Assembly: GCA_030638415.1 (NCBI GenBank)
Contig: DAOWEO010000077.1
Location: 1-42,174 of the forward strand
Reading direction: 5' to 3'
DNA from: Bdellovibrionales bacterium
GTDB taxonomy: Bacteria > Bdellovibrionota > Bacteriovoracia > Bacteriovoracales > Bacteriovoracaceae
DNA length: 42,174 nucleotides
In this document: piece by piece, positions 7,519-15,042 of the stretch
Layout: each line of letters starts with the position of its first letter
Numbering within the stretch: the first letter of the stretch is position 1
Made by a program: the position numbers and the translations under genes
The notes under the pieces: generated by a model
What the model was told of the DNA's origin: nothing
Database searches by the model: none
Seen by the model: the letters and a program-made list of their open reading frames with translations, nothing else

Positions 7519-7659
7519 TTATAAAACTCGGTGAGGTAAACTTTCATTCCTTGATGATTGTGAAATCTCAATATGATCAAGTTTACGCTGTAACTCTCTT
7601 ATTGTCGATGCTGCACTATCGGTACTCGGTGCACCGATCTCCCTTATTTTATTTTTAAT
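7519..7659 (-). other. Possible 46-codon small ORF between pyrD and cysE, no standard start
   Basis: The minus strand is open for 46 codons between two consecutive TAA codons and a TAA that lies 13 nt before the cysE ATG, a typical operon spacing. The translation looks protein-like (REIGAPSTDSAAS, then IRELQRKLDHIEISQ) and has more GC at its start than its surroundings. The first sense codon is ATT and there is no in-frame ATG, GTG or TTG. It may be a small protein with an odd start, a decayed gene or chance. A 12-bp perfect palindrome (tcggtgcaccga, 7626-7637) lies inside it. A 34-codon ORF runs on the opposite strand here, and it is no better supported. Confidence 0.22.
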
Positions 7660-7681
7660 TTATTATTTGGAAATGTACTCT

Positions 7682-8764
7682 TTAACTGCCATGGTGTGTT
7701 CCTCTAAGTTGTGAAATGTTTGTAATATTGTTTTTTTGCATGAAATGGTCTAATTCTAGATTAATCTTCCTTACCATAAATGGTCCTTGGTAAATTAAAC
7801 CAGTATACAGTTGTACCAGACTAGCTCCATGACGTATTTTATCTATAACGTCTGCGGTGTTCATAATACCACCAGCACCGATAATGGGGAGTTTGCCAAA
7901 TGTCTGCTGGTATACTTCGCCAATTACTTGGTTAGACCTCTGATGTAATGGTGCTCCACTTAGTCCTCCGATACCAATTGTACCAAGAGTCGTGGGAGAA
8001 GTTTTGAGATTACTTCTATTCGTTGTGGTATTGCCTATAATAAATCCATCAATTTTATATTTAGTAATTGTAGCGACTAAAGTATGTATCTCATTTGAGC
8101 TTAGGTCAGGGGATATTTTAACTAATGTTGGCCTACTTGACTCTATATTGGTGATTGCCTCTAGTAGAGCCTCTAGAGATTTTGTATCAGATTCAAAAGT
8201 CTTTCCCTCTGCTGTATTAGGACAGCTGATATTTAAAGCAGTATATATCCCATAATTATTGAGTTGCTTGTAACTGGAAATGAAATCGTCTATACCTCTA
8301 TTTCCTATAATAGTTGGAGAGTGTGTTTTGGCAATGTTTACGGCAAATGGTAGTTGTGGAGATAGTTTTTTTAGCTTTTGCGATACGCTGCGTGCTCCAT
8401 CGTTGTTAAGCCCCATTCTATTGATAATTGCTTCATCTTTAGGAAGACGAAAAATACGAGGTTGAGGATTACCTGGAGAAGGTAGAGCCGTTATGGAACC
8501 AATTTCAATAAAACTAAAGCCCAGGGCATGTAGCAAGGGAATTAGGTCTCCATTTTTATCAAAACCTGCAGCTAGTCCAATCGGGTTAATAAAGTGTGAT
8601 CCCCAAAAAAATTGCTCTAGGCGTGGCGAAGTTTTGGTACAGTATGTTTTAAGAGTTGGTAAAAGTTTGGTTTTTTGTAGGTGCCGACCTGCCCAAAAAA
8701 CTTTATTATGTATTTTTTCTGGGTCTTGTTGAAACAGTAGGGAGCGTACTGTTTTATACAGCAT
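7682..8764 (-). CDS. pyrD: Dihydroorotate dehydrogenase, class 2 (quinone-type) by layout
   Basis: PyrD oxidises dihydroorotate to orotate, passing electrons to quinone in class 2 enzymes. The 360-residue length and the N-terminal helical segment (QQDPEKIHNKVFWAG) that anchors class 2 enzymes to the membrane support that class. FMN-site motifs NPIGLAAGFDKNG, FIEIGSITALPSPGNPQPR and NRMGLNNDG are present. The active-site loop reads LNISCPNT, placing Cys181 where class 2 enzymes usually have Ser; Cys is the class 1 base. The ATG shares one base with the pyrF stop. Confidence 0.93.
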   Translation of the reverse strand: MLYKTVRSLLFQQDPEKIHNKVFWAGRHLQKTKLLPTLKTYCTKTSPRLEQFFWGSHFINPIGLAAGFDKNGDLIPLLHALGFSFIEIGSITALPSPGNPQPRIFRLPKDEAIINRMGLNNDGARSVSQKLKKLSPQLPFAVNIAKTHSPTIIGNRGIDDFISSYKQLNNYGIYTALNISCPNTAEGKTFESDTKSLEALLEAITNIESSRPTLVKISPDLSSNEIHTLVATITKYKIDGFIIGNTTTNRSNLKTSPTTLGTIGIGGLSGAPLHQRSNQVIGEVYQQTFGKLPIIGAGGIMNTADVIDKIRHGASLVQLYTGLIYQGPFMVRKINLELDHFMQKNNITNISQLRGTHHGS

Positions 8765-9519
8765 TAAATATATGGTTCAATAGATTTAATAATTTTTTTA
8801 GTCTCATTTATTCTCTCTTGTTTTGTTGGAAAGGTACTTATTGCACGTCCGATGACTAGTAGGTGTGATCCATTTTGTATTGCTTGTTCTGGTGAGCATA
8901 CCCTTTTTTGATCTGCTCCTACTTGTTGGTTACTTCCTGAAATACCCGGTGTAATGGTCATAAAATCGCTGGTATGATGTTTATAGATATTGGGTAGATC
9001 TTGTGCGGAGCAGACGACACCGTCTAATCCTCCGAGAGCCGCAAGCTTACTTAGGTGAGTGACGTGGTGCTCGAGTGTATTGGAAGTACTTAATGTTTGA
9101 GTAAGTTGTGTTTGGTCCATACTGGTTAGAATTGTAACACCAATTACTTTAGGCATCATGCAACCTGCGAGGCTCGCTCCCTCTTTGGCTCCTTCTAATG
9201 CTGCTTGCATCATATCTTTTCCACCTAAAGAGTGAACATTTAAGATGTCTACTCCTAGTTTTGCAATTTTCAACGACGCCTCCCTGACGGTTTGTGGTAT
9301 ATCGAAGAATTTCATATCCAAAAAAACTCTTGCTTGTTCTTGCTGGATAACTTCAATAACTTTTGGGCCAAAGGTGGTAAATGCTCCAAGGCCAATTTTA
9401 AAAAAATCAATATATGGTGATAACTCTATAACCCTTGCTCTAATTTCATCAAGGCTAGTAAGATTGTCAAGGGCAAGGCAGATCTTTGAACCTGCCAGTG
9501 TTGTGCTCTTTTGTTTCAG
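8764..9519 (-). CDS. pyrF: Orotidine 5'-phosphate decarboxylase, likely CTG start
   Basis: PyrF decarboxylates OMP to UMP. Active-site motifs are complete: KICLALDN near the N-terminus, the catalytic D-x-K-x2-D signature as LDMKFFDIPQTV (Asp68, Lys70, Asp73), NVHSLGG, TPGIS and VIGRAIS. Family-like sequence reaches back to residue 12, far upstream of the first standard start codon in frame (TTG at 9321). No ATG, GTG or TTG exists upstream of that before an in-frame TGA. The best start is CTG at 9519-9517, which overlaps the pyrE TGA as CTGA and has a strong GAGAGG 8 nt before it, giving 251 residues, normal for the family. The start codon is inference; the gene is sure. Confidence 0.88.
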   Translation of the reverse strand: MKQKSTTLAGSKICLALDNLTSLDEIRARVIELSPYIDFFKIGLGAFTTFGPKVIEVIQQEQARVFLDMKFFDIPQTVREASLKIAKLGVDILNVHSLGGKDMMQAALEGAKEGASLAGCMMPKVIGVTILTSMDQTQLTQTLSTSNTLEHHVTHLSKLAALGGLDGVVCSAQDLPNIYKHHTSDFMTITPGISGSNQQVGADQKRVCSPEQAIQNGSHLLVIGRAISTFPTKQERINETKKIIKSIEPYI

Positions 9520-10226
9520 AGTTCAATCCTCTCTTTATAGTTTTGTTCAAATTCTTTTTCTAATTTTTCTTTAATCTCATCACTTGATTTTAAAAACTTA
9601 AAGGCTTCAGGCACAAGTTCAAATGCGTCACTTAGGGCAAAGTACTTTATTCCCATTGCTTCTACTAAGTCCTTAACCTGATTTTTATCTCTATTTCTCT
9701 CTGCTCGGTCACTAAGTACGATAACAGCTGTTATTTCAAGATCGTCACGCTTGCGTAAGACTCGTAATTTTTTAAGAATTGTTGCTCCTGTGGTTACCAC
9801 ATCTTCTAGAATTAAGGTCTGACCTTTTGGACGACCAATAAATTCTCGACTACGCAGTGGACCATGTTTTTTGACCATACCTCTGCCCATTGGAAGAAGG
9901 TGGCTGCCTTTTTTATAGTTTTTTGAAAGATTTGCCCATTTGAATTGAGAGATAAGGGCAAGCTTGGTCCCACCCTCTGGAATACCATAAATACAGTCAG
10001 GATTTAAATTGTTATCGAGTAAAAATCGAATGACGTAATCAGACATTTGATCCATAAGATAGACATCTTCAGTAGCCTCTCTCCAATTTATATACCAGTT
10101 AGATAATTTTCCAGAGGTTAGTCGAATTGGTGAATCATAAAACCCAACAATATCATTTTCTAAAATAAATGATATAAACTCTGCATGGTTAAATTCAGAA
10201 TAATCAGCTATCGATTTCAATTTCAT
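9516..10226 (-). CDS. pyrE: Orotate phosphoribosyltransferase
   Basis: PyrE joins orotate to PRPP to give OMP. The 236-residue protein has the PRPP-binding loop TLILEDVVTTGATILK (family pattern VxxxEDVxTTGxS/T), the flexible catalytic loop region (MVKKHGPLRSREFIGR) and substrate region RLTSGKLSNWYINWR. The 5' end overlaps the pyrBI gene by 23 nt, and its stop overlaps the proposed CTG of pyrF. The last residues (NYKERIEL) encode the pyrF ribosome-binding site. Confidence 0.92.
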   Translation of the reverse strand: MKLKSIADYSEFNHAEFISFILENDIVGFYDSPIRLTSGKLSNWYINWREATEDVYLMDQMSDYVIRFLLDNNLNPDCIYGIPEGGTKLALISQFKWANLSKNYKKGSHLLPMGRGMVKKHGPLRSREFIGRPKGQTLILEDVVTTGATILKKLRVLRKRDDLEITAVIVLSDRAERNRDKNQVKDLVEAMGIKYFALSDAFELVPEAFKFLKSSDEIKEKLEKEFEQNYKERIEL

Positions 10227-11670
10227 CTCCTGTCATTAAAAGTTCACAATAGTGGCAATGAACTTTTAGGGGCTGTTGTGATTCTACAATAAAAGTTTCC
10301 TTACAATATTCAAGATGATATTTCCTAGAAATGCAACGTTCATTTTGACAAATCAGGTGTCCTTTTAAAATAGTTGGTAGGTAAGTTTTCCCTTTTTTAA
10401 CTACTTGCCTCTGTTCAATATAATTAATGGTGTGATTTGGTGATACTAGAGAAATTTTATATAGTTCCTGAGGGGTCAATTTGGAATCATGGATGGCCAA
10501 AACATCTTTTCTTCCTAGTTTGTTACTGCGTATGTTGGAGCAGATAACAATCTCTTTATCTCTAATCTGGTCTAGTTTTAGCAAGCTATGTATACGTATT
10601 GCGCTGCCAGCTGCTAAGTGATCAATTAAAATTCCGGTATCAAGGCGATAAACGAGTTTCTCACCCATTTTTTTACCGTCAATAACTTTCATTTTTTTAA
10701 AGAGCTTCTCTTTTGGAGAAGAGTTTGTCTTTCGACCTTTTAACTCACGCTTAATTAATGCCTGAAGTATTGCTTCACGCATATAAAGACCATTCTCTGC
10801 TTGTATAAAATAGCTGGCATATGGAGTACTATCAACATCAGGGTGGACTTCGATATTATTTTTATCTCGAGGAAGTGGGTGTAAAATAGCTAGGCTTGGT
10901 AAGCATTTTCTAAGCATATTTTTTTCAAGTAAAAATTTACCACCGATTTTTTTATATTCTATCTCTCCTTCAGCTCCAGAAGGAAAGCGCTCACGTTGAA
11001 TTCTTGTCATATAGATAACGTCTTGAGTGGGAATAATCTCTTTAAGTGTTTTGGCAAATTTAACTGTTCTTCCACAGTGTTCTTCATACTGTTCTACACG
11101 CCAGCTAGACATACCTAGTGTCGGAGGTGAGACAAGTGTAACTTGGGTATCAAACAGTTCTAATGCTTGTAAGAGTGAATGGACAGTGCGTCCATATTTA
11201 AGATCACCAACAAGTGCAATTTTTAGCCCATCAAGTGTATGAAATTTTTCATAGATGGTCATAAGGTCTAGCATGGCCTGAGTTGGATGGCAGTTACTAC
11301 CATCTCCGGCATTGATTACTGGTATATCTAAATTATCACCAAGAAAGCGTGCGGAACCAGCTAGAGAGTGGCGGATGATAAGTGCTTTTACTCCGTATCC
11401 TTGAAACATTTTTGCAGTGTCTAAAAGAGGCTCTCCTTTTTTTACAGATGTTCCTTCAGAGCCACTAAATCCAATTATTTCAAATCCTAAATTTATTGCT
11501 GCGGTCTCTGAGCTTACTCTTGTACGAGTAGAGTTTTCAAAAAATAGAGATGCTATCTTTTTTTGATTTGCAGGTTGAACAATATGGTTATTTTTACGTC
11601 CGATTGCCTGATTGATAAGATGTAAAATATCTTCTCGGGTAAAATCTCTTATTGTAACAAAATCTTTCAT
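10204..11670 (-). CDS. pyrB: Aspartate carbamoyltransferase, catalytic-regulatory fusion (PyrB-PyrI)
   Basis: The enzyme condenses carbamoyl phosphate and aspartate. Residues 1-311 are a full PyrB: carbamoyl-phosphate loop ENSTRTR (45-51), KKGE (77-80), GDGSNCHPTQAMLDL and LHPLPRD. After a basic linker (312-335), residues 336-488 match PyrI: LIDHLAAGSAIRI, the nucleotide-site Asp-His, LGRKDV, and a zinc domain with Cys441, Cys446, Cys472 and Cys475. Separate PyrB and PyrI chains are the E. coli form; single-chain fusions are known in a few bacteria such as Thermotoga. Retained nucleotide-site residues suggest allosteric control by nucleotides. AGGAGA lies 5 nt before the ATG; the 3' end overlaps pyrE by 23 nt. 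Confidence 0.94.
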   Translation of the reverse strand: MKDFVTIRDFTREDILHLINQAIGRKNNHIVQPANQKKIASLFFENSTRTRVSSETAAINLGFEIIGFSGSEGTSVKKGEPLLDTAKMFQGYGVKALIIRHSLAGSARFLGDNLDIPVINAGDGSNCHPTQAMLDLMTIYEKFHTLDGLKIALVGDLKYGRTVHSLLQALELFDTQVTLVSPPTLGMSSWRVEQYEEHCGRTVKFAKTLKEIIPTQDVIYMTRIQRERFPSGAEGEIEYKKIGGKFLLEKNMLRKCLPSLAILHPLPRDKNNIEVHPDVDSTPYASYFIQAENGLYMREAILQALIKRELKGRKTNSSPKEKLFKKMKVIDGKKMGEKLVYRLDTGILIDHLAAGSAIRIHSLLKLDQIRDKEIVICSNIRSNKLGRKDVLAIHDSKLTPQELYKISLVSPNHTINYIEQRQVVKKGKTYLPTILKGHLICQNERCISRKYHLEYCKETFIVESQQPLKVHCHYCELLMTGDEIEIDS

Positions 11671-11693
11671 AACATCTCCTGCAAAGAAAAAGG

Positions 11694-12935
11694 TTAGTCA
11701 AATTGTGGATAGATCTGGTTAATAGTTGAAAAATGTTTATCTAAAAAAGGACTCCATCTATTTTTAGTATATAGATCATCTGTAGTTAACTGCTTATCTT
11801 GGTTGCCATAAATTATGTTAATAAGTCCGTAATATCCCATTTCTAATTTTCCAAAATTATGCTTTGAAAACGGGTTAATAAATTGTCCCGGATTGTAACA
11901 ACTCATTTTATATAAGGTTACTGGACTTATATTATGCTTATCAATTAGATCTCCCACAACAAGAGAGAAAGTATCTAAACCTGTAATTCCAGATGCTCCT
12001 GCATCTTTTTCACTAAGTGAGTGGGGTGCGTGATCTGTTGCTATAAAATCAATATTACCTTTTTTAAGCTCTGCTAATAAAAAATATCGATCTTCTTTAG
12101 ACCTGATTGGTGGATTAACTTGTAGCATTTTTAGATCTTCATTATTAACACTTTCAGTATCAAAATATAGGTGGTGTGGAGTAACTTCCACTTTAATATC
12201 TAGCCCATCTGCTTTTGCCTGTAGGCAGAGCTGAAGACCTTGCTTAGTTGATAGGTGGCAAATAATAGTATGAAGATTATATTTTTTAGTTAAGCGAATA
12301 GCAGTTTTAATAGCCGATATTTCTGCTTTTGCAGGCCTCCGTTGCTCATGGGTACTTTTATTAGCTGATATTTTTAAAATCTCTGGATCTTCACAATGAA
12401 AACTAATATGTTTCTCTTCATATCTTGCTAATACAATATCTAATTGCTCTTCAGTTTGGAAAAATAGTTCCCCAATACTAGGACTCATATAGACTTTATA
12501 TGGAAGTTTATGGCCATGGATGGGATAAGTTTCAGTACCAATACCAATATATGGAATGACTTCAACTGCAGCCTTATGCTCAATAAGCATTTGCTTTTTT
12601 CTCCAACTATTGAGATCAATTGGGGGTTCATGATGATTTGGCATATCCATAACGGCGACCACTCCACCATTTAGTGCCGCCTGAGACATGGAGCGGAAAT
12701 CTTCTTTATAGTTGAACTTCCCACTATTATCTTCTCTAGCATGAATGTGAATATCAACAAACCCTGGAAATATTAGATCAGTGTCAGATAGTACTAAGTG
12801 AGGAGAGTCCGTTAGTTTTTTTTCTACATCTAAAATAAGGCGGGAGTAAGGATCAATGGCGACTTGTTTGGTTTGAATACCTGCGAGTGATACACAAGGC
12901 CCTTCAATCACCAAACTATTGCTACTTGTTGTCAT
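11694..12935 (-). CDS. pyrC: Dihydroorotase
   Basis: Dihydroorotase cyclises carbamoyl aspartate to dihydroorotate. The 413-residue protein is an amidohydrolase: metal motif VDIHIHARE, PYKVYMSPSIGEL with the Lys expected to be carboxylated as in CAD-type enzymes, FHCEDPE, IICHLSTKQG, EVTPHHLYFD, VNPPIR and ATDHAPHS with the catalytic Asp. It is the first gene of the pyr run; pyrBI follows 23 nt later. A promoter-like pair lies about 90-120 nt upstream. Confidence 0.93.
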   Translation of the reverse strand: MTTSSNSLVIEGPCVSLAGIQTKQVAIDPYSRLILDVEKKLTDSPHLVLSDTDLIFPGFVDIHIHAREDNSGKFNYKEDFRSMSQAALNGGVVAVMDMPNHHEPPIDLNSWRKKQMLIEHKAAVEVIPYIGIGTETYPIHGHKLPYKVYMSPSIGELFFQTEEQLDIVLARYEEKHISFHCEDPEILKISANKSTHEQRRPAKAEISAIKTAIRLTKKYNLHTIICHLSTKQGLQLCLQAKADGLDIKVEVTPHHLYFDTESVNNEDLKMLQVNPPIRSKEDRYFLLAELKKGNIDFIATDHAPHSLSEKDAGASGITGLDTFSLVVGDLIDKHNISPVTLYKMSCYNPGQFINPFSKHNFGKLEMGYYGLINIIYGNQDKQLTTDDLYTKNRWSPFLDKHFSTINQIYPQFD

Positions 12936-13027
12936 AAGTATTTTTCACTCTCGTATACAAAATATGAAATTTCAGGCCGTTCGTAGCAAGTGATCATCTA
13001 AAAAACCTTTGCTTTACATTTATAATA

Positions 13028-13056
13028 ATTATTTGATTTAGCATAAGGATTGTAAA
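13028..13056 (-). promoter_or_regulatory. Candidate promoter of the pyr operon
   Basis: On the minus strand TTTACA (13056-13051), a 17-nt spacer and AATAAT (13033-13028). The leader to the pyrC ATG would be about 85 nt. I see no attenuator-like terminator in that leader. The pair begins only 11 nt after the stop of the preceding gene. Confidence 0.45.
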
Positions 13057-13066
13057 GAAAAAAAAC

Positions 13067-13366
13067 TTAATTAAGCAGTTCATGGATAAGCACGTATGGT
13101 TGAACAATTAAAAATGAAAACTTTTTTTCCATGCTTTTTTCCATCTCGTTTAGAAAGTCTTGATCTGGTTTTTGTATAGCTTTGTCATTAATCCATATTG
13201 CAACCAGCTCTTTATTATCTAAGGTGAATTCAGCTCCTACCTCTCCTAACGATAGACCATTACTTATTAACAATAGAGCATCTCGCGTGGCATGGACACG
13301 TAGGTCTTTCCAGGGGGCAATGTCTTGCTCACTATCTAATTTCTTAATAAGATTTGTTTTTTCCAT
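13067..13366 (-). CDS. DUF2288-like small protein
   Basis: A 99-residue soluble protein resembling the DUF2288 family: WKDLRVHATRDALLLIS near the N-terminus, a central LGEVGAEFTLDNKELVAIWI, and the closing FLIVQPYVLIHE. No function is known for the family. Its ATG shares one base with the serpin stop (TAATG), so the two are translationally coupled. The stop is followed by a T-rich stretch on the minus strand that could be a weak terminator. Confidence 0.75.
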   Translation of the reverse strand: MEKTNLIKKLDSEQDIAPWKDLRVHATRDALLLISNGLSLGEVGAEFTLDNKELVAIWINDKAIQKPDQDFLNEMEKSMEKKFSFLIVQPYVLIHELLN

Positions 13367-14568
13367 TATTTGTCCTCAAAGCTATGAGTACCCATAAATA
13401 GTATTATATTGGTCTTATGGTCAAAAATTGTAAAAAGAAATGGATGGTCAACTTTCACAATTTGTTGTGGACGCGGCATGCTTTTAAGTCCAACGACTAT
13501 CGCTGTTGCAGCTGTTGCTTCAGTTCCTTTTTCATCTACTTTTAAAAATGTCTTGTGAAAGGCATCTGTTACGAATAGCTCCGACTTAGAAGAAATTTTT
13601 CCTAGCTGGGAATCTTTATCAGAAAAGACACGCTTAAGTCCTAATGATTGCAAGAGTGGCTTTAGATTTAAAAAATTCTCTTTTTTAAATTTTGGAAATA
13701 GGAGAGTGATCTTTTTTTTCTGTGATCTCTCCTTAATGTGATTAAAGCTGTTTAGTGATAGGTTTTTAAAGAAATCCTTCTCTTGGCCTTTATTTGGAAG
13801 AATTATCTGCATAGAGTAGCGATTATCTTGGTAGGGAAGTGAGAGGTAGGTTAGCTGCTGGTTTGAAAAAAATGGTACAGTAAGTTTCTGTCTCATAAAT
13901 GGTACTTTTTTGGCATTTCCAGCATAGTCAAAAAAGTTTTGTGGTCTGGTGAATCTCTCTTTGAAAGGGCTTGCCCAGTCAGCTAAAAAATATAGTGTAT
14001 TGATAATTACGAGTCTCGTAAGGGAGTTTATACTATTGAGTGGCAGGAGTTCTTTAATTTTATTATGAGTCTTAAGTTCTACATCTTTATTGATAATATC
14101 CCGAGTGGCGCTATTGGCAAAATCTACTTCCCTGATAGGTGTATTGAAAAATGTAACAGCATCATTAATATATTGCGGATTAATAGAAAAATTTTGCTGA
14201 GTCCATAATGCAGTGTGGTATTCGAGAAGGGATGAATCACCTAATTCCTTAATTAGTTTGGAGTATGATGTTAGATGATCCTTGGAGCTAAGTGATGAAT
14301 CTCCAAATAGAAGTTGGCTAAATTCAGTTAAAGTCTCTTTTTCAGCACCATTTGCTACTAAATATAGTGCTGAGTATATTCCAACAGGGGATAAGAAAAA
14401 ATCACTATTTTGAGATTTAGCCAGTTTGAAAGCAAACTCATTTACCAATTGGTTGATAGATGAATTTGAAACTGTACTGGATGATTTTTTTACAACTCTG
14501 CTGGTCACTTGGGCCTGTTGTTGACAGCTAATTATTGATATAGCTAGCAGAAGTATTAGTATTTTCAT
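13366..14568 (-). CDS. Serpin-family protease inhibitor, predicted lipoprotein
   Basis: Serpins trap serine or cysteine proteases by a suicide conformational change. The 400-residue protein has a lipobox (AISIISC, Cys15), with Gln next, so outer-membrane anchoring is likely by E. coli rules. Serpin features seen: NTLYFLADWASPF, FMRQKLTVPFF, DAFHKTFLKVDEKGTEATAA, and the closing DHPFLFTIFDHKTNIILFMG. The hinge EKGTEATAATA has the small residues of inhibitory serpins. Aligned to alpha-1-antitrypsin, P17 is Glu and P1-P1' falls on Lys-Ser, predicting a trypsin-like target. It shares a base with the DUF2288-like gene. The target, own or prey protease, is unknown. Confidence 0.93.
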   Translation of the reverse strand: MKILILLLAISIISCQQQAQVTSRVVKKSSSTVSNSSINQLVNEFAFKLAKSQNSDFFLSPVGIYSALYLVANGAEKETLTEFSQLLFGDSSLSSKDHLTSYSKLIKELGDSSLLEYHTALWTQQNFSINPQYINDAVTFFNTPIREVDFANSATRDIINKDVELKTHNKIKELLPLNSINSLTRLVIINTLYFLADWASPFKERFTRPQNFFDYAGNAKKVPFMRQKLTVPFFSNQQLTYLSLPYQDNRYSMQIILPNKGQEKDFFKNLSLNSFNHIKERSQKKKITLLFPKFKKENFLNLKPLLQSLGLKRVFSDKDSQLGKISSKSELFVTDAFHKTFLKVDEKGTEATAATAIVVGLKSMPRPQQIVKVDHPFLFTIFDHKTNIILFMGTHSFEDK

Positions 14569-14585
14569 ATAAAATCCTTGTCTTG

Positions 14586-14614
14586 AAAATATTTTGTCTT
14601 ATGGATGCTGGCAA
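14586..14614 (-). promoter_or_regulatory. Candidate promoter of the serpin gene
   Basis: On the minus strand TTGCCA (14614-14609), 17-nt spacer, TATTTT (14591-14586), about 18 nt upstream of the serpin ATG. Confidence 0.5.
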
Positions 14615-14668
14615 TTATGCCTGTTTTTTATTAGAATGTATAAATATTTGATCATGGAGGATGTCAGC

Positions 14669-14860
14669 GTGGCAACAAATCAAAAAAAACAGCAAAAGCA
14701 GATTAAGAGAGATAAGAGAAAAAGAGAAGCTAAGGAGCATAGGCCAACTCTTGAAAACAACTTCTCTACTAAGCAAAAAAGCATTGGAAAATTACAGCTC
14801 GGACTTGTTGTAGTAATAATGGTTCTAGCAAGTGTATTTATTTTTACCCAGATGACTTAG
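14669..14860 (+). CDS. Small basic single-pass membrane protein
   Basis: A 63-residue protein. The GTG at 14669 is preferred because GGAGG (14656-14660) sits 8 nt upstream; an in-frame ATG at 14594 would add 25 residues without a good ribosome site. The N-terminal half is highly charged (KKQQKQIKRDKRKREAKEH) and one hydrophobic helix (LGLVVVIMVLASVFIF) lies at the very C-terminus, so it would be a tail-anchored protein with a cytoplasmic basic domain. No family recognised. A strong hairpin follows 24 nt after the stop. Confidence 0.65.
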   Translation: MATNQKKQQKQIKRDKRKREAKEHRPTLENNFSTKQKSIGKLQLGLVVVIMVLASVFIFTQMT

Positions 14861-14883
14861 ATAGTCGCGAAAATACCTGTTTT

Positions 14884-14915
14884 TATTCAGGAGGAATACA
14901 TTTTCCTCTTGAATA
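14884..14915 (+). repeat. 13-bp inverted repeat (hairpin) between the small membrane gene and rpsB
   Basis: tattcaggaggaa (14884-14896) pairs with ttcctcttgaata (14903-14915), all but one position Watson-Crick (one G-T), around a 6-nt loop. No T-run follows on either strand, so it is not a standard intrinsic terminator. It may protect the upstream mRNA end or belong to the rpsB leader. Confidence 0.55.
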
Positions 14916-14978
14916 ACCTCTATCACCATGTTATCAACTGAACAATAATATTTAATGCCAGTCATCTTTGTTATTTTG

Positions 14979-15027
14979 ATGGTCTGCGTCATTGCGACGT
15001 CGGCACGAAGATGATGAACTCAACCAT
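14979..15027 (+). promoter_or_regulatory. Possible structured rpsB leader
   Basis: Just before the rpsB ribosome site, gatggt (from 14979) can pair with accatc (to 15027), enclosing an inner stem (tgcgtc with gacg/gca segments). Ribosomal protein S2 represses its own mRNA in several bacteria through leader structures. The match here is only to that idea, not to a known motif. Confidence 0.3.
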
Positions 15028-15042
15028 CAAAGGAGAATTGTG

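Noticed and set aside
14992-15042. Upstream in-frame ATG for rpsB
   Set aside because: The added 17 residues are not S2-like and a strong ribosome site precedes the ATG at 15043.
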